64,000 nucleotides of DNA from Bugulina stolonifera (taxonomy: Eukaryota > Bryozoa > Gymnolaemata > Cheilostomatida > Bugulidae). The notes beneath the pieces are model-generated. The model worked only from the letters and a program-made list of their open reading frames with translations, did no database searches and had not been told where the DNA came from. The position numbers and the translations under genes are program-made. How positions within the stretch are numbered: position 1 is the first letter of the stretch; the number at the start of each line of letters is the position of its first letter. The stretch lies in assembly GCA_935421135.1 (NCBI GenBank), contig OW285189.1:6717072-6781071 (forward strand), written 5' to 3'. Positions 38,417 to 51,200 of this stretch are shown here, piece after piece.

Positions 38417-38970
38417 TTCCGAAGCTTACCGATGCATCCCGATGTGATTCCGAAGCTTCCCGATGCATCCCGATGTGAATCCGAAGCCTCCCGATGCATC
38501 CCGATGTGAATCCGAAGCTTCCCGATGCATCCCGATGCATCCCGATGTGAATCCGAAGCTTCCCGATGCATCCCGATGTGATTCCGAAGCTTCCCGATGC
38601 ATCCCGATGTGAATCCGAAGCTTCCCGATGCATCCCGATGTGATTCCGAAGCCTCCCGATGCATCCCGATGCACCCCGATGTGAATTGACACATCGGGAC
38701 ACATCGGGATGCATCGGGAAGCTTCGGAATCACATCGGGATGCATCGGGAAGCTTCGGAATCACATCGGGATGCATCGGGAAGCTTCGGATTCACATCGG
38801 GATGCATCGGGAAGCTTCGGATTCACATCGGGATGCATCGGGAAGCATCGGAATCACATCGGGGTGCATCGGGGAGCTTCGGATTCACATCGGGATGCAT
38901 CGGGAAGCTTCGGAATCACATCGGGAGGCTTCGGATTCACATCGGGGTGCATCGGGTCACATTGAGATTG
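38357..38970. repeat. Palindromic minisatellite (inverted arrays of a 31-bp unit)
   Basis: The left half (to about 38686) is a tandem array of units such as GAATCCGAAGCTTCCCGATG plus CATCCCGATGT. The right half (from about 38690) is the same array in reverse complement. The whole could fold into a hairpin with arms of roughly 280-330 bp around ATGTGAATTGACACAT. It replaces the 3' third of the palm domain of the polymerase and ends about 35 bp before the promoter of the next gene. Confidence 0.93.
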
Positions 38971-39007
38971 GATAAAAAAAAGGGAGGAGTCAAGAAATGA
39001 GCAGTTG

Positions 39008-39013
39008 TATAAA
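39008..39013 (+). promoter_or_regulatory. TATA box of the putative DNA-binding gene
   Basis: TATAAA within TTGTATAAAGGGAGAG, 84 bp before the ATG at 39097, with a start-like CATTCAAAGTTCAGC region about 30 bp downstream. It lies just outside the palindromic array. Confidence 0.55.
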
Positions 39014-39096
39014 GGGAGAGTGGGATCACAGTCTCAGCATTCAAAGTTCAGCACATCACTACTGTACAGCTACACTACTACAATAGTACATTATCA

Positions 39097-40417
39097 ATGG
39101 ATACTGACAACATAGTCCAAAACCAAGAAGAGCTATTTGCGGGCTTAACGGACTCACAAATGGATGGAATTATTGAAGAAGAAGAGTGCAGTCAGAAGAG
39201 GAAAGAAGAGGTGGATGCGTTAAAAGAGGCACGGAAGAAGGGGAAAATAATAGGAGTGGGGAGTCTTGCCCGAAAGGATCTTTCTAACATGGCGGACTCT
39301 CCGTCCTCCCCGGAGCGGGCCTCGGATAGGGGCGAGACCACAACAACCAAGAAGAGGAAGAACCCAAAAGGAGATGAAATCTGTGCTAAGAAAAAGAAGA
39401 AATCCCAGGTGATTGTAATATCAGATGATGATGATGATGATGGCCACGGAGCCGATACGGCTACGGAAGAAATGGATGGTGGTGAGACGACGACGAAGGG
39501 AAAAAAAGCTACCAAGTCCCCTTGCAAGGGGAAGAAAAAGAGCGGGGGACTAAGCCTGGAGAAAGCTCGTGCAGTGGCGGCAACCCTAATGTAAGTAGCC
39601 CTGTTCGTATATCTATAAATTACCGTACTATCTTTCTCCCGTTTAACCACTTTGTCGGATCTATATACACCACTTTCGTTATTGTAGGAGCATGGGAGCG
39701 GAGAAGAGGAGCTCTCTGCAGACAACGGTGAAGTTGTCAGAGCTAGAGCCAGGAACTGTGCTAGAAGTGAGTGGAGGTTCGGTGGTTGAAACGGCATTCG
39801 GAAAAGCATTCTTAGCCAGGGCAAGCTATGTGGATGACAAGGGGATGAGACATTGCATCAGCTTTCACACCAACATTCGTCACGCCATGCCCAAGCTAGC
39901 GGATGTCAAAGAAGAGGAGCTAAAGGACCTTACCCTTCCACCTAGGATCATGGTGTACTTGGGACAGCAGGAGACCGCTAAAGGACAAAACACATTCAAC
40001 CGTATCGAGAGCGTGTGCTCCCTGCCAGGAGCAGCCATGAAAAAGCTGGCCGGTGACTTGAGAAAGAAGACCTTGGTCCAGTTGGAAGAATTTTTTCGAG
40101 TGCAAACGCTATCTTCATTCCCCGTTGGTTCTGTGCTGGTGGTGACCGCGCTCCGACCCGCTTACGTCCCAAGATGCGGTGATGGTGATAATGCGAGCAA
40201 CTCCATTGCCACCTACGAGTGTCGGATTGGAAACGAAGAAAGAAAGGGAGAGGTCTTCCTTCCGGGACGTCTGGCAGTTTCGATGAAAGACCTCCTCCCC
40301 TCCGTGATGGTGTACAAGGGACAGAAGACTTCCAAGAGCGGGAGAACATTCTACGATTGTGCCATTCTAGACTCCATCCTCGGCGAGCGTCTCCTCCCCG
40401 CCACTGCACAGTTTTGA
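39097..40417 (+). CDS. Putative ssDNA-binding-like protein of the element (two exons, 407 aa)
   Basis: Exons 39097-39590 and 39688-40417 join in phase (GTAAGTAG donor, ATTGTAG acceptor) into 407 codons. Residues 1-165 are charged and probably disordered, with KKRK and KKKKK clusters that could be nuclear localisation signals and a run of Asp after VIVIS. Residues about 172-400 hold two similar domains. Each has a hydrophobic PGTVLEV or VGSVLVV strand, an LPPRI or LPGRL turn, and then MVYLGQQETAKGQNTF or MVYKGQKTSKSGRTF near its end. That spacing recalls OB-fold ssDNA-binding proteins often found beside PolB genes in mobile elements. The function is inference from layout and repeat pattern; I recognise no named family. 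The gene follows the polymerase on the same strand and has its own TATA box. Confidence 0.7.
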
Positions 40418-40464
40418 GGCAAAAACTTTTGTCATTCACACTCATTCGTGTCTACTTATCAATT

Positions 40465-40865
40465 GATTTCATATTATTACTCTCAAACTCGTGTATCGTT
40501 AGCCTTACTCATATTCTTCATAGTCGTATATCGGTTTTTATCGATTGATTTTATATTATTACTCTCAAACGTATTGAAAATTAAAACAAACTCGTGTATC
40601 ATTACCCTTACTCATATTTTTCATAGTCGTGTATCAAGTTTTTTATCACTTAGTTTTATATTATTACTCTCAAACGTATTGAAAATTAAAACAAACTCGT
40701 GTATCATTACCCTTACTCATATTTTTCATAGTTGTGTATCAGGTTTTTTATCACTTAGTTTTATATTATTACTCTCAAACGTATTGAAAATTAAAACAAA
40801 CTCGCGTATCATTACCCTGACTCATATTTTTCATGGTCGTATATCATCTATTCTAGAATACATCA
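40465..40865. repeat. 105-bp tandem repeat in the right arm
   Basis: About 3.7 copies, phase-marked by TTATTACTCTCAAACGTATT at 105-bp spacing; the first copy lacks about 23 bp. It is the 3' flank of the preceding gene. The last copy runs into the right inverted repeat, whose inner edge CATTACTCTAACCCGTATTT resembles the repeat itself. Confidence 0.9.
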
Positions 40866-40870
40866 CACAC

Positions 40871-41411
40871 CATTACTCTAACCCGTATTTTCCTTCGCTT
40901 CACCCTACTCCAGCCGACGGTCCGCCCGCGAGGGTAGCGACGGGTCGTTGGGGCGGGAGAGCGGGGGAGGGGCGGGGGATGGGCGGGGGGAGGGCGGCGT
41001 GGGGCCACGGCTGGACTCGCGAACGAGAACCGCCGCGAGGCGGAGGGCGAGGCGGAGGGGTTTGGGGTGGGGAGGGGTGGGGAGGGGTGGGGAGGGGCGG
41101 GGACGGGTGGAGGGAGGACGGGTGGGGTTCGCGGGTGGGGTTCGCGCGCGCCCCCTCGCCCGAGCCGTGGGACCGGGCGAGGGGTTTGCTCTTTAGACTG
41201 GGTTCTACGGAACAGCCGATGAGGTTTTTGAAACCCCACCCGCGATCGGGGGGTAGGTTCTAGGGCTTTGCACATAGAGTGAGGTTTAGGGAAAGGGAGG
41301 GGGCGAGAGGACGGGTGGGGTGGTCGTCCGCCCGGGGAGTTTTTGGATCTAGGGCTAATAAGACGCGGAAATGACCGGGTGTCTGTGCAGATCTGCACTG
41401 ACTATACTACT
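40871..41411. repeat. Right terminal inverted repeat (541 bp)
   Basis: Reverse complement of 32898-33450 with the single length difference noted there. Ends CACTGACTATACTACT. Confidence 0.92.
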
Positions 41412-41417
41412 TACAGC
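41412..41417. repeat. Target-site duplication, right (TACAGC)
   Basis: Matches 32892-32897 exactly. Confidence 0.85.
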
Positions 41418-44400
41418 TGGAAACACAGTAACATACACATGCATGTAAGTACTTAGCAGTGTATTACTCATGTCTTACATGTACAAGTTATGGTTAGGAC
41501 AAGAAACTGCAGACATCACCGTGGTTATATGTATAATGGAGAAGGCAACTCCTACTGAAACTTCGCCAAACAATGGCGTGGTATGTTCAATTTTAAGAAA
41601 ATTGCATTCACTACTTTTGGGACGAAACGAGGTTTGGAAGGTAAATGGGATAACCTTAGTTCGGGGTAAAAACAAAAGTAGCTGAAGTTGCCTTCTCTAT
41701 CTATTTTAGACTATCTCAACCTAGTGTAGTTACCTAACCATATACATACCATACCATATACATATATATGCAGCTCATTTACCTGCTACTTAATCACAGT
41801 TCACCCTGAGATGGGCCACTGACTCGAATCCTACCAGCTGCTTATCAACTATGATTATGCTACAATAGTATGCTCTCAAAAGTTCCAAATCAATTTCCCT
41901 TGGCTTGATTGAAGGAAGTTGGGAAGTTTCACCTACAAGTATTCAGTATAAAGTACAGTACTTGATTAATACATACACTGTGATCATAGGGCTGGAGCTG
42001 ATAGCGGAGAGCAATTTAGACCTCCATGTAACGCTAAAATACTGTTGCTCACCAGGTTCCAGAAGTAGAATATCACATTGTACAATCCATTGATATATGG
42101 CCATTGGCTTTCACCAATATGCAAAAAAACAGCAACATCATTACAAAAAAGTAGCAGCATAGAATATTACCAGAAACATAAAGGCAAAATTTACAATTAG
42201 TATTGTGTGAGGAAATTTAAAATACCAAACAAGAGCACCTACTTATTGACAATACATAATTTAGCCACCCATCCGGCAGGTGGGATGGGTCGAGTACCCT
42301 CCCCACCTAGGGTCGGGTCCAAGGGCCTAAGGCTAGGGACCCGCTCTGGCAGCAGTGTTGGTGGACCCGGTCCCAAGGTCCTAGCACCATCCAGAGCCGA
42401 GATCCTGACCGGCAGCATTGCAACACACATGTATATAAATTATCCCAATTTTCGACCCCAAATCTGATTGGAGGATGACAGACCGCAGACCACAGATCGC
42501 AGACTCACGAACTCACGACCGTTTCATCTTTAGTTATAGTGATAACAGCACTTTTATTGCTTTGCTTATTACATGTGTTGAGTGAAAACATATTTCCAGG
42601 TCCCTCACAGGTCTACTGCAGGCCCTCTGCTGTAGCTGTGTAGGCTACCTGAAGGCTACGCCTGCGAAGTGGAAACCATGTTGACCCAAGGCCACCTACA
42701 TGAAGTCGCGTGAAAAACAAAAGATACATCTAATTGTTCAGGTAATGAAAAGGCTTTCCAAATGAAAACCATTTTCCATTTTCAGCCAAAGACATAAAAT
42801 ATTATAAGAGCTGCTACCATTTAACCAGCTTGAACGTAAAATAAATTTGTATTCATATTTATCGCATTAATACTTGGAGATTTGTACACTATTTACGTTA
42901 TTAATCATATTTTTACCTAGGTTCTCATTCAAGTATTTGTAGGCCTATAAAAAATAGTCCCATATTATTCATGACTGATATGTTTTCTTAACTTTGAGTA
43001 ACTTCTTTCTTGTTTCAGTTTGGTTTTACCATAAATTACTTTTGTGCATTGTTTATGGATACCATTTATGCACCTATTTTTTATTGCAATTTGGTCGATT
43101 GCATAATGTCAGACTAAATTCCTCAGCAAAACAGAATTTCTGAGCTTGCTATGAAAATGGTGACACCCTCAATCCAACTGCCTCAGCCGCTAATAGAAAA
43201 ACTGGAACTATTTAAAATTTAATATAGAAAGCACAGAAAGTTTGCATGGTGTGGCAGTTGTCTTTTGAGTTTACTTTCAACAGTTTTTGTACTCCCTTTA
43301 CTTAACAAATTGGTGTAAATGTCTTTTGCCATACCTATTGGTATTTTACCATACGTATCATATAACACCCACAATGTATATAACTACCATAGGTAGTGTT
43401 CTCTTTCCTGTCAAACTGACGGTCTATCGAGCAGAGCTTATATTTTTGTGCAGATATTATAGGGCCTATAGGCTAAATATTTCTCTAATTGTCTTGGACT
43501 ACTGTTCTTCATTCAAAAATTGGACTACTATTTATATGCAGCATAGCAGTTCAGGATTAAAATAATCCATTTAATATAGCCAGCAACCATATTTGATCCT
43601 TGCTCTGCTAGAACTCACTCAAAGAGAAAAGTAATCCTAGCTAACTAAGCCTATTGCTCTTCTCTTTTCACTACTCACATAATTAGATAGTTGACACTAT
43701 GCTTGCTAAACTCTTGTGCTATCAGAAGTCATAACTGTAGATCTTGGCTTTGAGCAACCACATATTAACAACAAAACAACTCAAAAGCATTGAGTCGTTG
43801 ATTTATTCCTTAACCTCATTTGATCTTACAGTTACTGAGCTTAGTTGAACGGTTTAACTCTGTTGAAAAACGACTACTTACTAGTACAATATGAAGGGAG
43901 AAGAGTTAATATGAACCAACAATAAACTGAACAGAAAGTTATGAGGTGCGGTAGATGCAGTGTAAAAATTTGGACAGCATTAGTTTTTTGTTTGTGGTTA
44001 GGGACGTCAATCAGTAAAATATAGAAGACAATAGACAACGTCTCCTGCTTCAGTTTTGGTGACAAACAAAAGCTAACTCAAATTCCTCTACTTCTGCACC
44101 GAACTCCGTATTTTACCTAAATCTGATTTTACTACAATCTATTTTACCTAAACTAATAGTAAAATATAGCATAATTAAAATTTATACCGCTTTGCTAAAG
44201 CCCATTTAAATTTTGTCCAGGCTAATATTTGTTTGTTACTATCTATTACTATTTAGTAATTTTAATTTACTTACATGTAAGTAACATTATGATTATGATT
44301 ACATTATCCATATTACATATTTTATTTTTTCATCATATTGCTTTACCACACCGAACGATAAGTAAGATTTCTTACCACGCGTTTCAGTTTAGCTAGTTAG

Positions 44401-45263
44401 TTACAAACTAATATTATAATAAATAATTGACATCGATAGTTTTAGAAATTCCATCACTGCGGATATCCAAGGAAAACAACATGGCGTTATATTTTAGCCA
44501 AATGCCTTTACGAATCACGGCACTCTAACATAGTATTACGATTCTAGCAACGCACAATTAGACTAAACCTCCAAATGATTACGTTGTGAAAAGACAACTC
44601 TTAACTACATGTGCAATAATGCACAGTGAAAGTACTCTACTTATTACATCGCCAACTATCAGTCTATCACTGCCATAGAAATCTATGGTGACCGAGATGT
44701 GATTGAACGGTGTTGCAGTTGCACATCATATAGGCTGGTAGGTCATGTCACAACTATATATGGATGTACTGACCTACATTGTACATGTATATCTACATGT
44801 AAGTGCACATAGACCATAGTACATACAGATACATATGGATTTTGCACCATAACTGCATAACTGTATTACATATACCGCAATTTATTAGACACACCACACA
44901 AAAAGCTTCATGTAATATACCTTATATCCTTCATTTTATTATGCATCAGAATATAACACTACAAGAATGTGAATTTGAATATTAAATAAGATGTATACCA
45001 AAAACAGGCAGTACCAGGCCAAGGTGATGAAGGAAATGTTCTCCAGTGATGCCTATCAGGCAAAGTTGTGCATTTTTTCGTCAATAATATAATAGAGCAA
45101 TTCAAAAGAGATAATGATGTGTCACATTCTATATAATATGTACCATACTATTTCCTGTAATTATAAGTACATAACTTAATATGTTGTGGGAAATGACTCC
45201 AAGGTAAAACAGTACTATAATATTATGCTAATACTACACTATTATAATTACAACATGCAGTAG
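41418..45263. other. Intergenic between the element and SLC20
   Basis: No convincing gene. A GC-rich patch at 42255-42425 differs sharply from its surroundings and is listed separately. The rest is AT-rich. Confidence 0.5.
42255..42425. repeat. GC-rich patch, probably an interspersed repeat
   Basis: About 170 bp rich in GGGTCGGGTCC and GGGACCCGCTC words, open in more than one frame. It looks like the 3' part of a dispersed element, but I cannot name it and see no second copy here. Confidence 0.35.
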
Positions 45264-48200
45264 TTAGCCTGCAATAGTAGTAGTGATATTTTGGGTGAAA
45301 TTACTGTAAGGTGGGGTGGTGGTTGTAGGTGCCCATGGTGGCCCTAGGGGAGGCACAAGGTGTTGTAGGCCGTAGAACACCCCAGCACTGACTAGTCCTG
45401 CAGCAGGTAGTGTGACGAGCCATGCTATTATAATTCCACCAAATATTTTCCAGTCTACATTGTCTTTAGACCTCACTCTGCCCACAAACACAACGGAACC
45501 GACTTTACAATGAGTCGTAGAAATGGGAATTCCAATAGATGATGCAATCAGGACAGTGAGGGCTGAGCCAATCTCGATCGTGAAAGCACTGAAAGAAGAC
45601 AACTCCAATTATGCCACTGCACAAAGTAAAACATAATAATAGTGTGTCAAATAATAAAACAATGTAATATTTATGAAAACTCTCTTTTATGTGTACATGT
45701 ATACTTTAAGTATTACATTACTATATAGTTAGCACAGAGAAGACAACTCCACCATTTATCCAGTATGCACAAAAGTAGGATATTCATTGGTCAATATATT
45801 TTGATATTGACAGGTTTGTAATACGTACAAGGTAGCCGTTCACATGTGACGCACATATATGAGAGCATAGAGGGTATGTTACCTCTGAGAGTAGAGAGTG
45901 AGCCTTACAAATACGCACCTTGATGGAGTGACAGCAGTGAGGTCAGAGCCTAGAGTTTCAATAACACGACGTCCTAAGGCCCACAACCCTACAGCTATAC
46001 CAACTCCACCATATACTAGAACCCAAATAGGCGTGGCTGCCTTCTGCAATACGTTACCTTCTGTGGTGATGAGCCATACAGCAACAAGTGGACCAATAGC
46101 ATTACTAAAATAATAATACAGTGAAGCATAACGTTCCTTATCTAAAGCATTGAACAAAACGAGAAAACTAACAGGAGTGCTGTGTGACAAAAGATCCAGG
46201 CAAGACTGAAGACACTAACATATAAAATGGCAATAAGACCAGCCCTTATGTACGAAAGCAAGATGTTGCCATTGGCAGGAACAAGGTTGAATCTTGCGAT
46301 ATGAGAATGCTTGGGTATTGCTTGGGAATAAGCCTAGGAAGACTGTATAAGAAATGAGGAAATAACCAAAAAGGCCGGAGTGTTATCAATTAGAGATTTG
46401 ATGAGGAAAAGAAGATTAGAGTGGTATGGCCATGTATGCTGTCATGATAGAGATGAGGAAAGTGTATGAGATGCAAACATAAGGAGCGAGATGACAAGGC
46501 AGGCCTAAGCACAGATGGAGAGATACAATGAACACTGATTTATGATGGATAGGCCTTGAACGAGAGGATGTTGAGGACCAATTGAGCTAGTGGAATCTGT
46601 TGGGGTTAGGAATCAGGCAAAAACCCACCACCCGTACAAGAACACGGCGGTGAAAGGTGAGCGTAACATTCCTTATTTGGAACAATGGAGAGACTTACCA
46701 CTATATTGTTGTTGGGGTATTAATAGGAATGTAGGCGTATCAAACGTCAAATTCTGGCACAGATGTAAGGTAGAGTCAGGAAAACAAAACCCACTATTAC
46801 GTTGACAAAATCTCCCAATTTGTTGACAGCAACGAATTAATGGTATATAGAATATCTCTAAGAATATACTGCATATGTATTGCACATGCACACCTGACAT
46901 CGTTGCCTCCGTGAGCAAATGAGCCGAATATAGCTGTAAGAATCTGTAGTTTAGAGAAGACGGCACTAACTTCCGGAGGATCTTTGGCGAGAGACTCATC
47001 TGTATTTGTCTCCGGTTCATCTTCTGAAGAAGTAGCTGCCTACAGAACAATCGATACAAACTACTATACATACATGTACATAATATACATACACAGGTTG
47101 TACTAAGAACATGTATACGGTGGACCCTCCTGATGGAATAACAAAGTTGTCCATGCTGAGATTATGGTGTCTGTCTGTGGAGAGATGCTAGTCAACTAAT
47201 GGTTATATTATTATAGTGGATACAATACACATCAGTTTACAATGGTCAATGATAGAACAATAACTATAATAGGTTGCACCATTTATTTTTTAGAAGGAGT
47301 TACGTTCCCATGCAATATTTTACAGGGCAGGCAACTCCATGCAAAGGATCTGCATGATTGAACCTAAACTATCATTACAATATGAGCACTATGCACGTTC
47401 TAATAATATAGTCACTGTGTTGTGTACACCATATATATATATCTTTAAATGGAATGATATAAAACATGCATGTGTAATTATTATAATTATTTATATAATA
47501 CGCGTATAGTATAAAATGGATTTGTATTATTTATACAATGGATTTATACGATTTTAATATACACTACAATGTAGATTTATTTACAGTTTACCTGTGTAGA
47601 GTTACTCCCACTACTCAACTCAAATGATTTCCTATTAGAATCTAAAACATAAAATACACAAATATAAACAAGTAGGCTAACTGATACATGAAGAACACAG
47701 GCTAGCCCATATTAAACCCCTGGATGTTGAATCGGTATATACGCAATGCATCAGAAGTTGACAAAGGTGTGTGCTACTTTCCATCTTGCAACGGAACACA
47801 ACTAATAACAGCACTTGTTCATGCTATTGGAGAAAGTAATAATATTTACCTAAAAAAGTTTTCTAAAAACTGTTTCCCTTAACAACCTCAATGTGTTACC
47901 AGTTTAGAATTCTCTTGTCGTTAATTTGCACTCACTTTACCCATGGGTGCATTTTTATAGAATTTCATCCCGCATTATTTTAGCTGCCAAACCTCAAAAT
48001 GCAATTGCGTATTGTGAATTGGATTTCCTCTAAAATCAGAGCAACTTTCAAAAATATTTTTCGAGAATAATGCTGGCACTACATCAGAATATTATCATCA
48101 CAACATTTTACTTATAGATAGCAGCACATTAACAGCAAAGTGGCTATTTTCTGTTATCATAACTGGTAATAACATTTTCTGTGGTCACAATTCTCTTGGC

Positions 48201-51200
48201 AAAAGCCACTCATTGAAAATAGACGAGTGAAGTTTTTCTCCTGGCAAATGGAAATTAGAGAAAACTGCCACTAATGGGTGGGATACTGAAATATCCTTAT
48301 TATTAATTGTATAGGGTTATACCAAACAGGGTACTGATGCCTTCCGAAAATTGCATGTGTTAGACAGTGTGTGAGATTATGAGATTTGAAAAAAACTAAA
48401 TCAGCAGTTTTGAGCTGTGATAGCACTGAATTAAAAGAATTATTTAACATATTATACATCGAAGAAAAAAATAACTGCAGAGATAGAAATTTTATGTTTC
48501 TCTTCTAGGGTTTAAACTCAGCATCACACAACCATACCTACATGTATTTTTATAGCATAATAGAACCTACCAGGTGAATTACTGGGACCAGTTGACGATG
48601 TGTTAAATGTTACTGAATTTGTCTCCCCTGCTATAGAAGTTGTAGTTGTCTCCCCTGCTATAGAAGTTGTAGTTGTGGCTCCTGCTGAGTTCTCTGACGC
48701 TGTTTCTGTAACCTTATAACTATTAGAGGCTACATCAGTGGGTGGGTCTGCCCCTTGCTTATCCTTGAGAGCTAATAGCTCGGCTAGATGAAAAGAAAGA
48801 TAAGGGCATTATGGGAAGACGATTGGCTAGCACAGTTACAGTATATACATGTATGGTTTGATAAAGTTGTTTGCTTGAGATAGTTAGGGAGAGACAGATA
48901 GACAGAGTTTAGTGGAAACAAATAATGCCAATGAAAGTGTTTGGCGGTTAACGGCGGTTGACAGTTAAAAGGGTACTGACAGTTAAAAGGGTACTGACAG
49001 TTAAAAGGGTACTGACAGTTAAAGGGGTACTGACAGTCATCTTTTTCTTGTATCACATACATAAAATTTTTGTGCACATTGAGAGTCACATAAGCTCTGG
49101 TAATATAAACTTTAACTTATTTGACTACACTAGATCACAGATGGTAATTTTGGGTATCATTTGAGTATTATACGGTATTATTTGGTAAAATTGCAAACTT
49201 TGATCTAGTTTAGTCAAATAAGTTGTGGTTAAGTTCACCAAAGCTCATGTGACTCTGAATGAGTATAATAAACTGATTTAAAAAGTGCAAGAAAGAAATA
49301 ACTGTCATTATAATTAACAGTACGCATTCACTTACCGATAATCTTGGCTCTCTGCCAGGGTACAAAGAAGATGCGTATAGTGAGAGCTGTCAATGTCCCG
49401 AGTGCAAACGACAAAGTGAAGGTTCCCCACAATGGAATCCGATCCAAATACAGCTCTGCGAATAGAAATAGTGCATATGTTTGTGTACTCTTTGTATAAT
49501 GTGTGAGAGGAGCAAATGGGAAGGGAGTTAAGGGGAGGGGTTTAGAGGGAGGGAGTCTAAAGGGAGGGGGTCTAGGGGGAGGTGGTCTAGGGGGAGGGGG
49601 TCGAGAGGAAGAGGGTCTAGGGTGAGGGGGTGAAGAGTAAGGGAGTCTAGAGGGAGGGGTCTAGAGGGAGGGGGGTCTAGAGGGAGGGGGTCTAAAGGGA
49701 GGGGGTCTAGGGGAGGGAGTCTAGAGGGTAGGGGTCTAGAGGGACGGGGTCTAGGGGAAGTGGGTCTAGAGGGAGGAGTCTAGGGGGAAGGGGTAAGGAG
49801 TCCATTGATTAGTTAGTACAACAAGAGCACTAACACCCTGCTAATCAAGGGTCTAATCTCTGGTGTGGGACCGATTGAATACCCTGTGATAGACATACTT
49901 TTCCCTCTACACAGGGACGCGGGACCTAATAAATTACAAGTATAATACAGAGTACACATAGGTATATTACGACATATAAACGTGCTACATACGTTCAGGT
50001 CCCTCGAAGAATATAGAGAAAGCATTCACAACTATGGTAAACCCATACAAAATTGGAAGTAGTCTCATTCCAGCCACAAGTTTATCCACCTGCAGATAGT
50101 AATAGCATGATAAATAGAATGTGATCTACATGTATTATAAGCGCACCTGCAGATAGCAATAGGATGATAAATAGAATGTGATATACATGTACTATAAGCA
50201 CACATACAGATAGTAATATCATGATAAATAGCATGTGATAACCATGTACTATAAGCACATCTACAGATAAGTAATAGCATGATAAACACAGCGTAAGTAG
50301 ACAGCATCCTAACATTATAATAGGCCTACATAATAGACCATTACAGAGCAGAGAATTATTTATGACCACAATACTATATTATACCACTATAAAAAATAAT
50401 ACAGTAGCTATGGAAATACAATGACACACTCATGTAGTAATATAGTAATATGGTGATATACGTGTGTAGTAATACGGTAATATGGTGATATATGTGCGTA
50501 GTAATATAGTAAATTAGTAATATGGTGATATATTATGTATAGTAATATAGTAACATTTATATAGTGATATACAATGTATGTGTGTAGTTTACCTGTCTGA
50601 GTACAACTGTTCTTACAATCACAAAGAGTATAACAGACACCAAACCACTGAGAACTGGAGAGAACACCCATGAGCCAGCTGCAATAAAGTGAGTGATAGT
50701 AGTACTAACAGTCAGTGGTATTAGTAGTAACAATCGGGAGGTAGTAAGAGTGGTATCAGCTAGTGTACTCACAAGTACTACTAATGGTAGAGCACTCACC
50801 AATAAGGCCTATGGTGTTCCATTCTATACCATCAGCTCCTTTAGCCACCAGAGCGAAGCCAATGGTAGAACCAACAATACTGTGAGTACCAGAGACGGGT
50901 AACTTGATTACTGTGGCTACGAGTAACCACAAACCAGCTCCTGGGGGTATGCATGTACATATAATATGTTAGTAGCGCAACTCACAGGAGAAATGAGTTA
51001 TCAATTTTTTGGAAATTTCACTTAGTAAACTGCTGCTTCGTAACATCCAATAACAGCGCTCCAAATATTGAATCAGTTACAGGCAGTTACACAACATAAG
51101 ATGAGGGAATGAGAATAATGTAGAGTTTGTATAGCACTAAGACAGCCTACCAGAGGTAACTTGAAGGTTGATACAATATACTAGCTGTACACCATTCGCT

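Larger units (their letters stand above)
32898..41411 (+). mobile_element. Polinton/Maverick-like PolB element, 8.5 kb
   Basis: Bounded by long terminal inverted repeats that start AGTAGTATAGTCAGTGCAGA, and flanked by the 6-bp duplication TACAGC. Polintons are known for 6-bp duplications, AG at the termini and a protein-primed family-B polymerase, and all three features are met here. Internal order: GC-rich left repeat, a 1.4-kb non-coding or degraded left arm, a PolB gene (plus strand), a palindromic minisatellite, a spliced putative DNA-binding gene (plus strand), a 105-bp tandem repeat and the right repeat. Typical Polintons are 15-20 kb with integrase, ATPase, protease and capsid genes, and none is seen here. 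Base composition inside is far richer in GC than the host flanks. It lies between genes and interrupts none. A reduced or defective copy mobilised in trans is my best reading. Confidence 0.85.

Noticed and set aside
40448..41263. 271-codon open frame after the SSB-like gene
   Set aside because: It reads through the 105-bp tandem array and then the GC-rich inverted repeat; neither half is protein-like.
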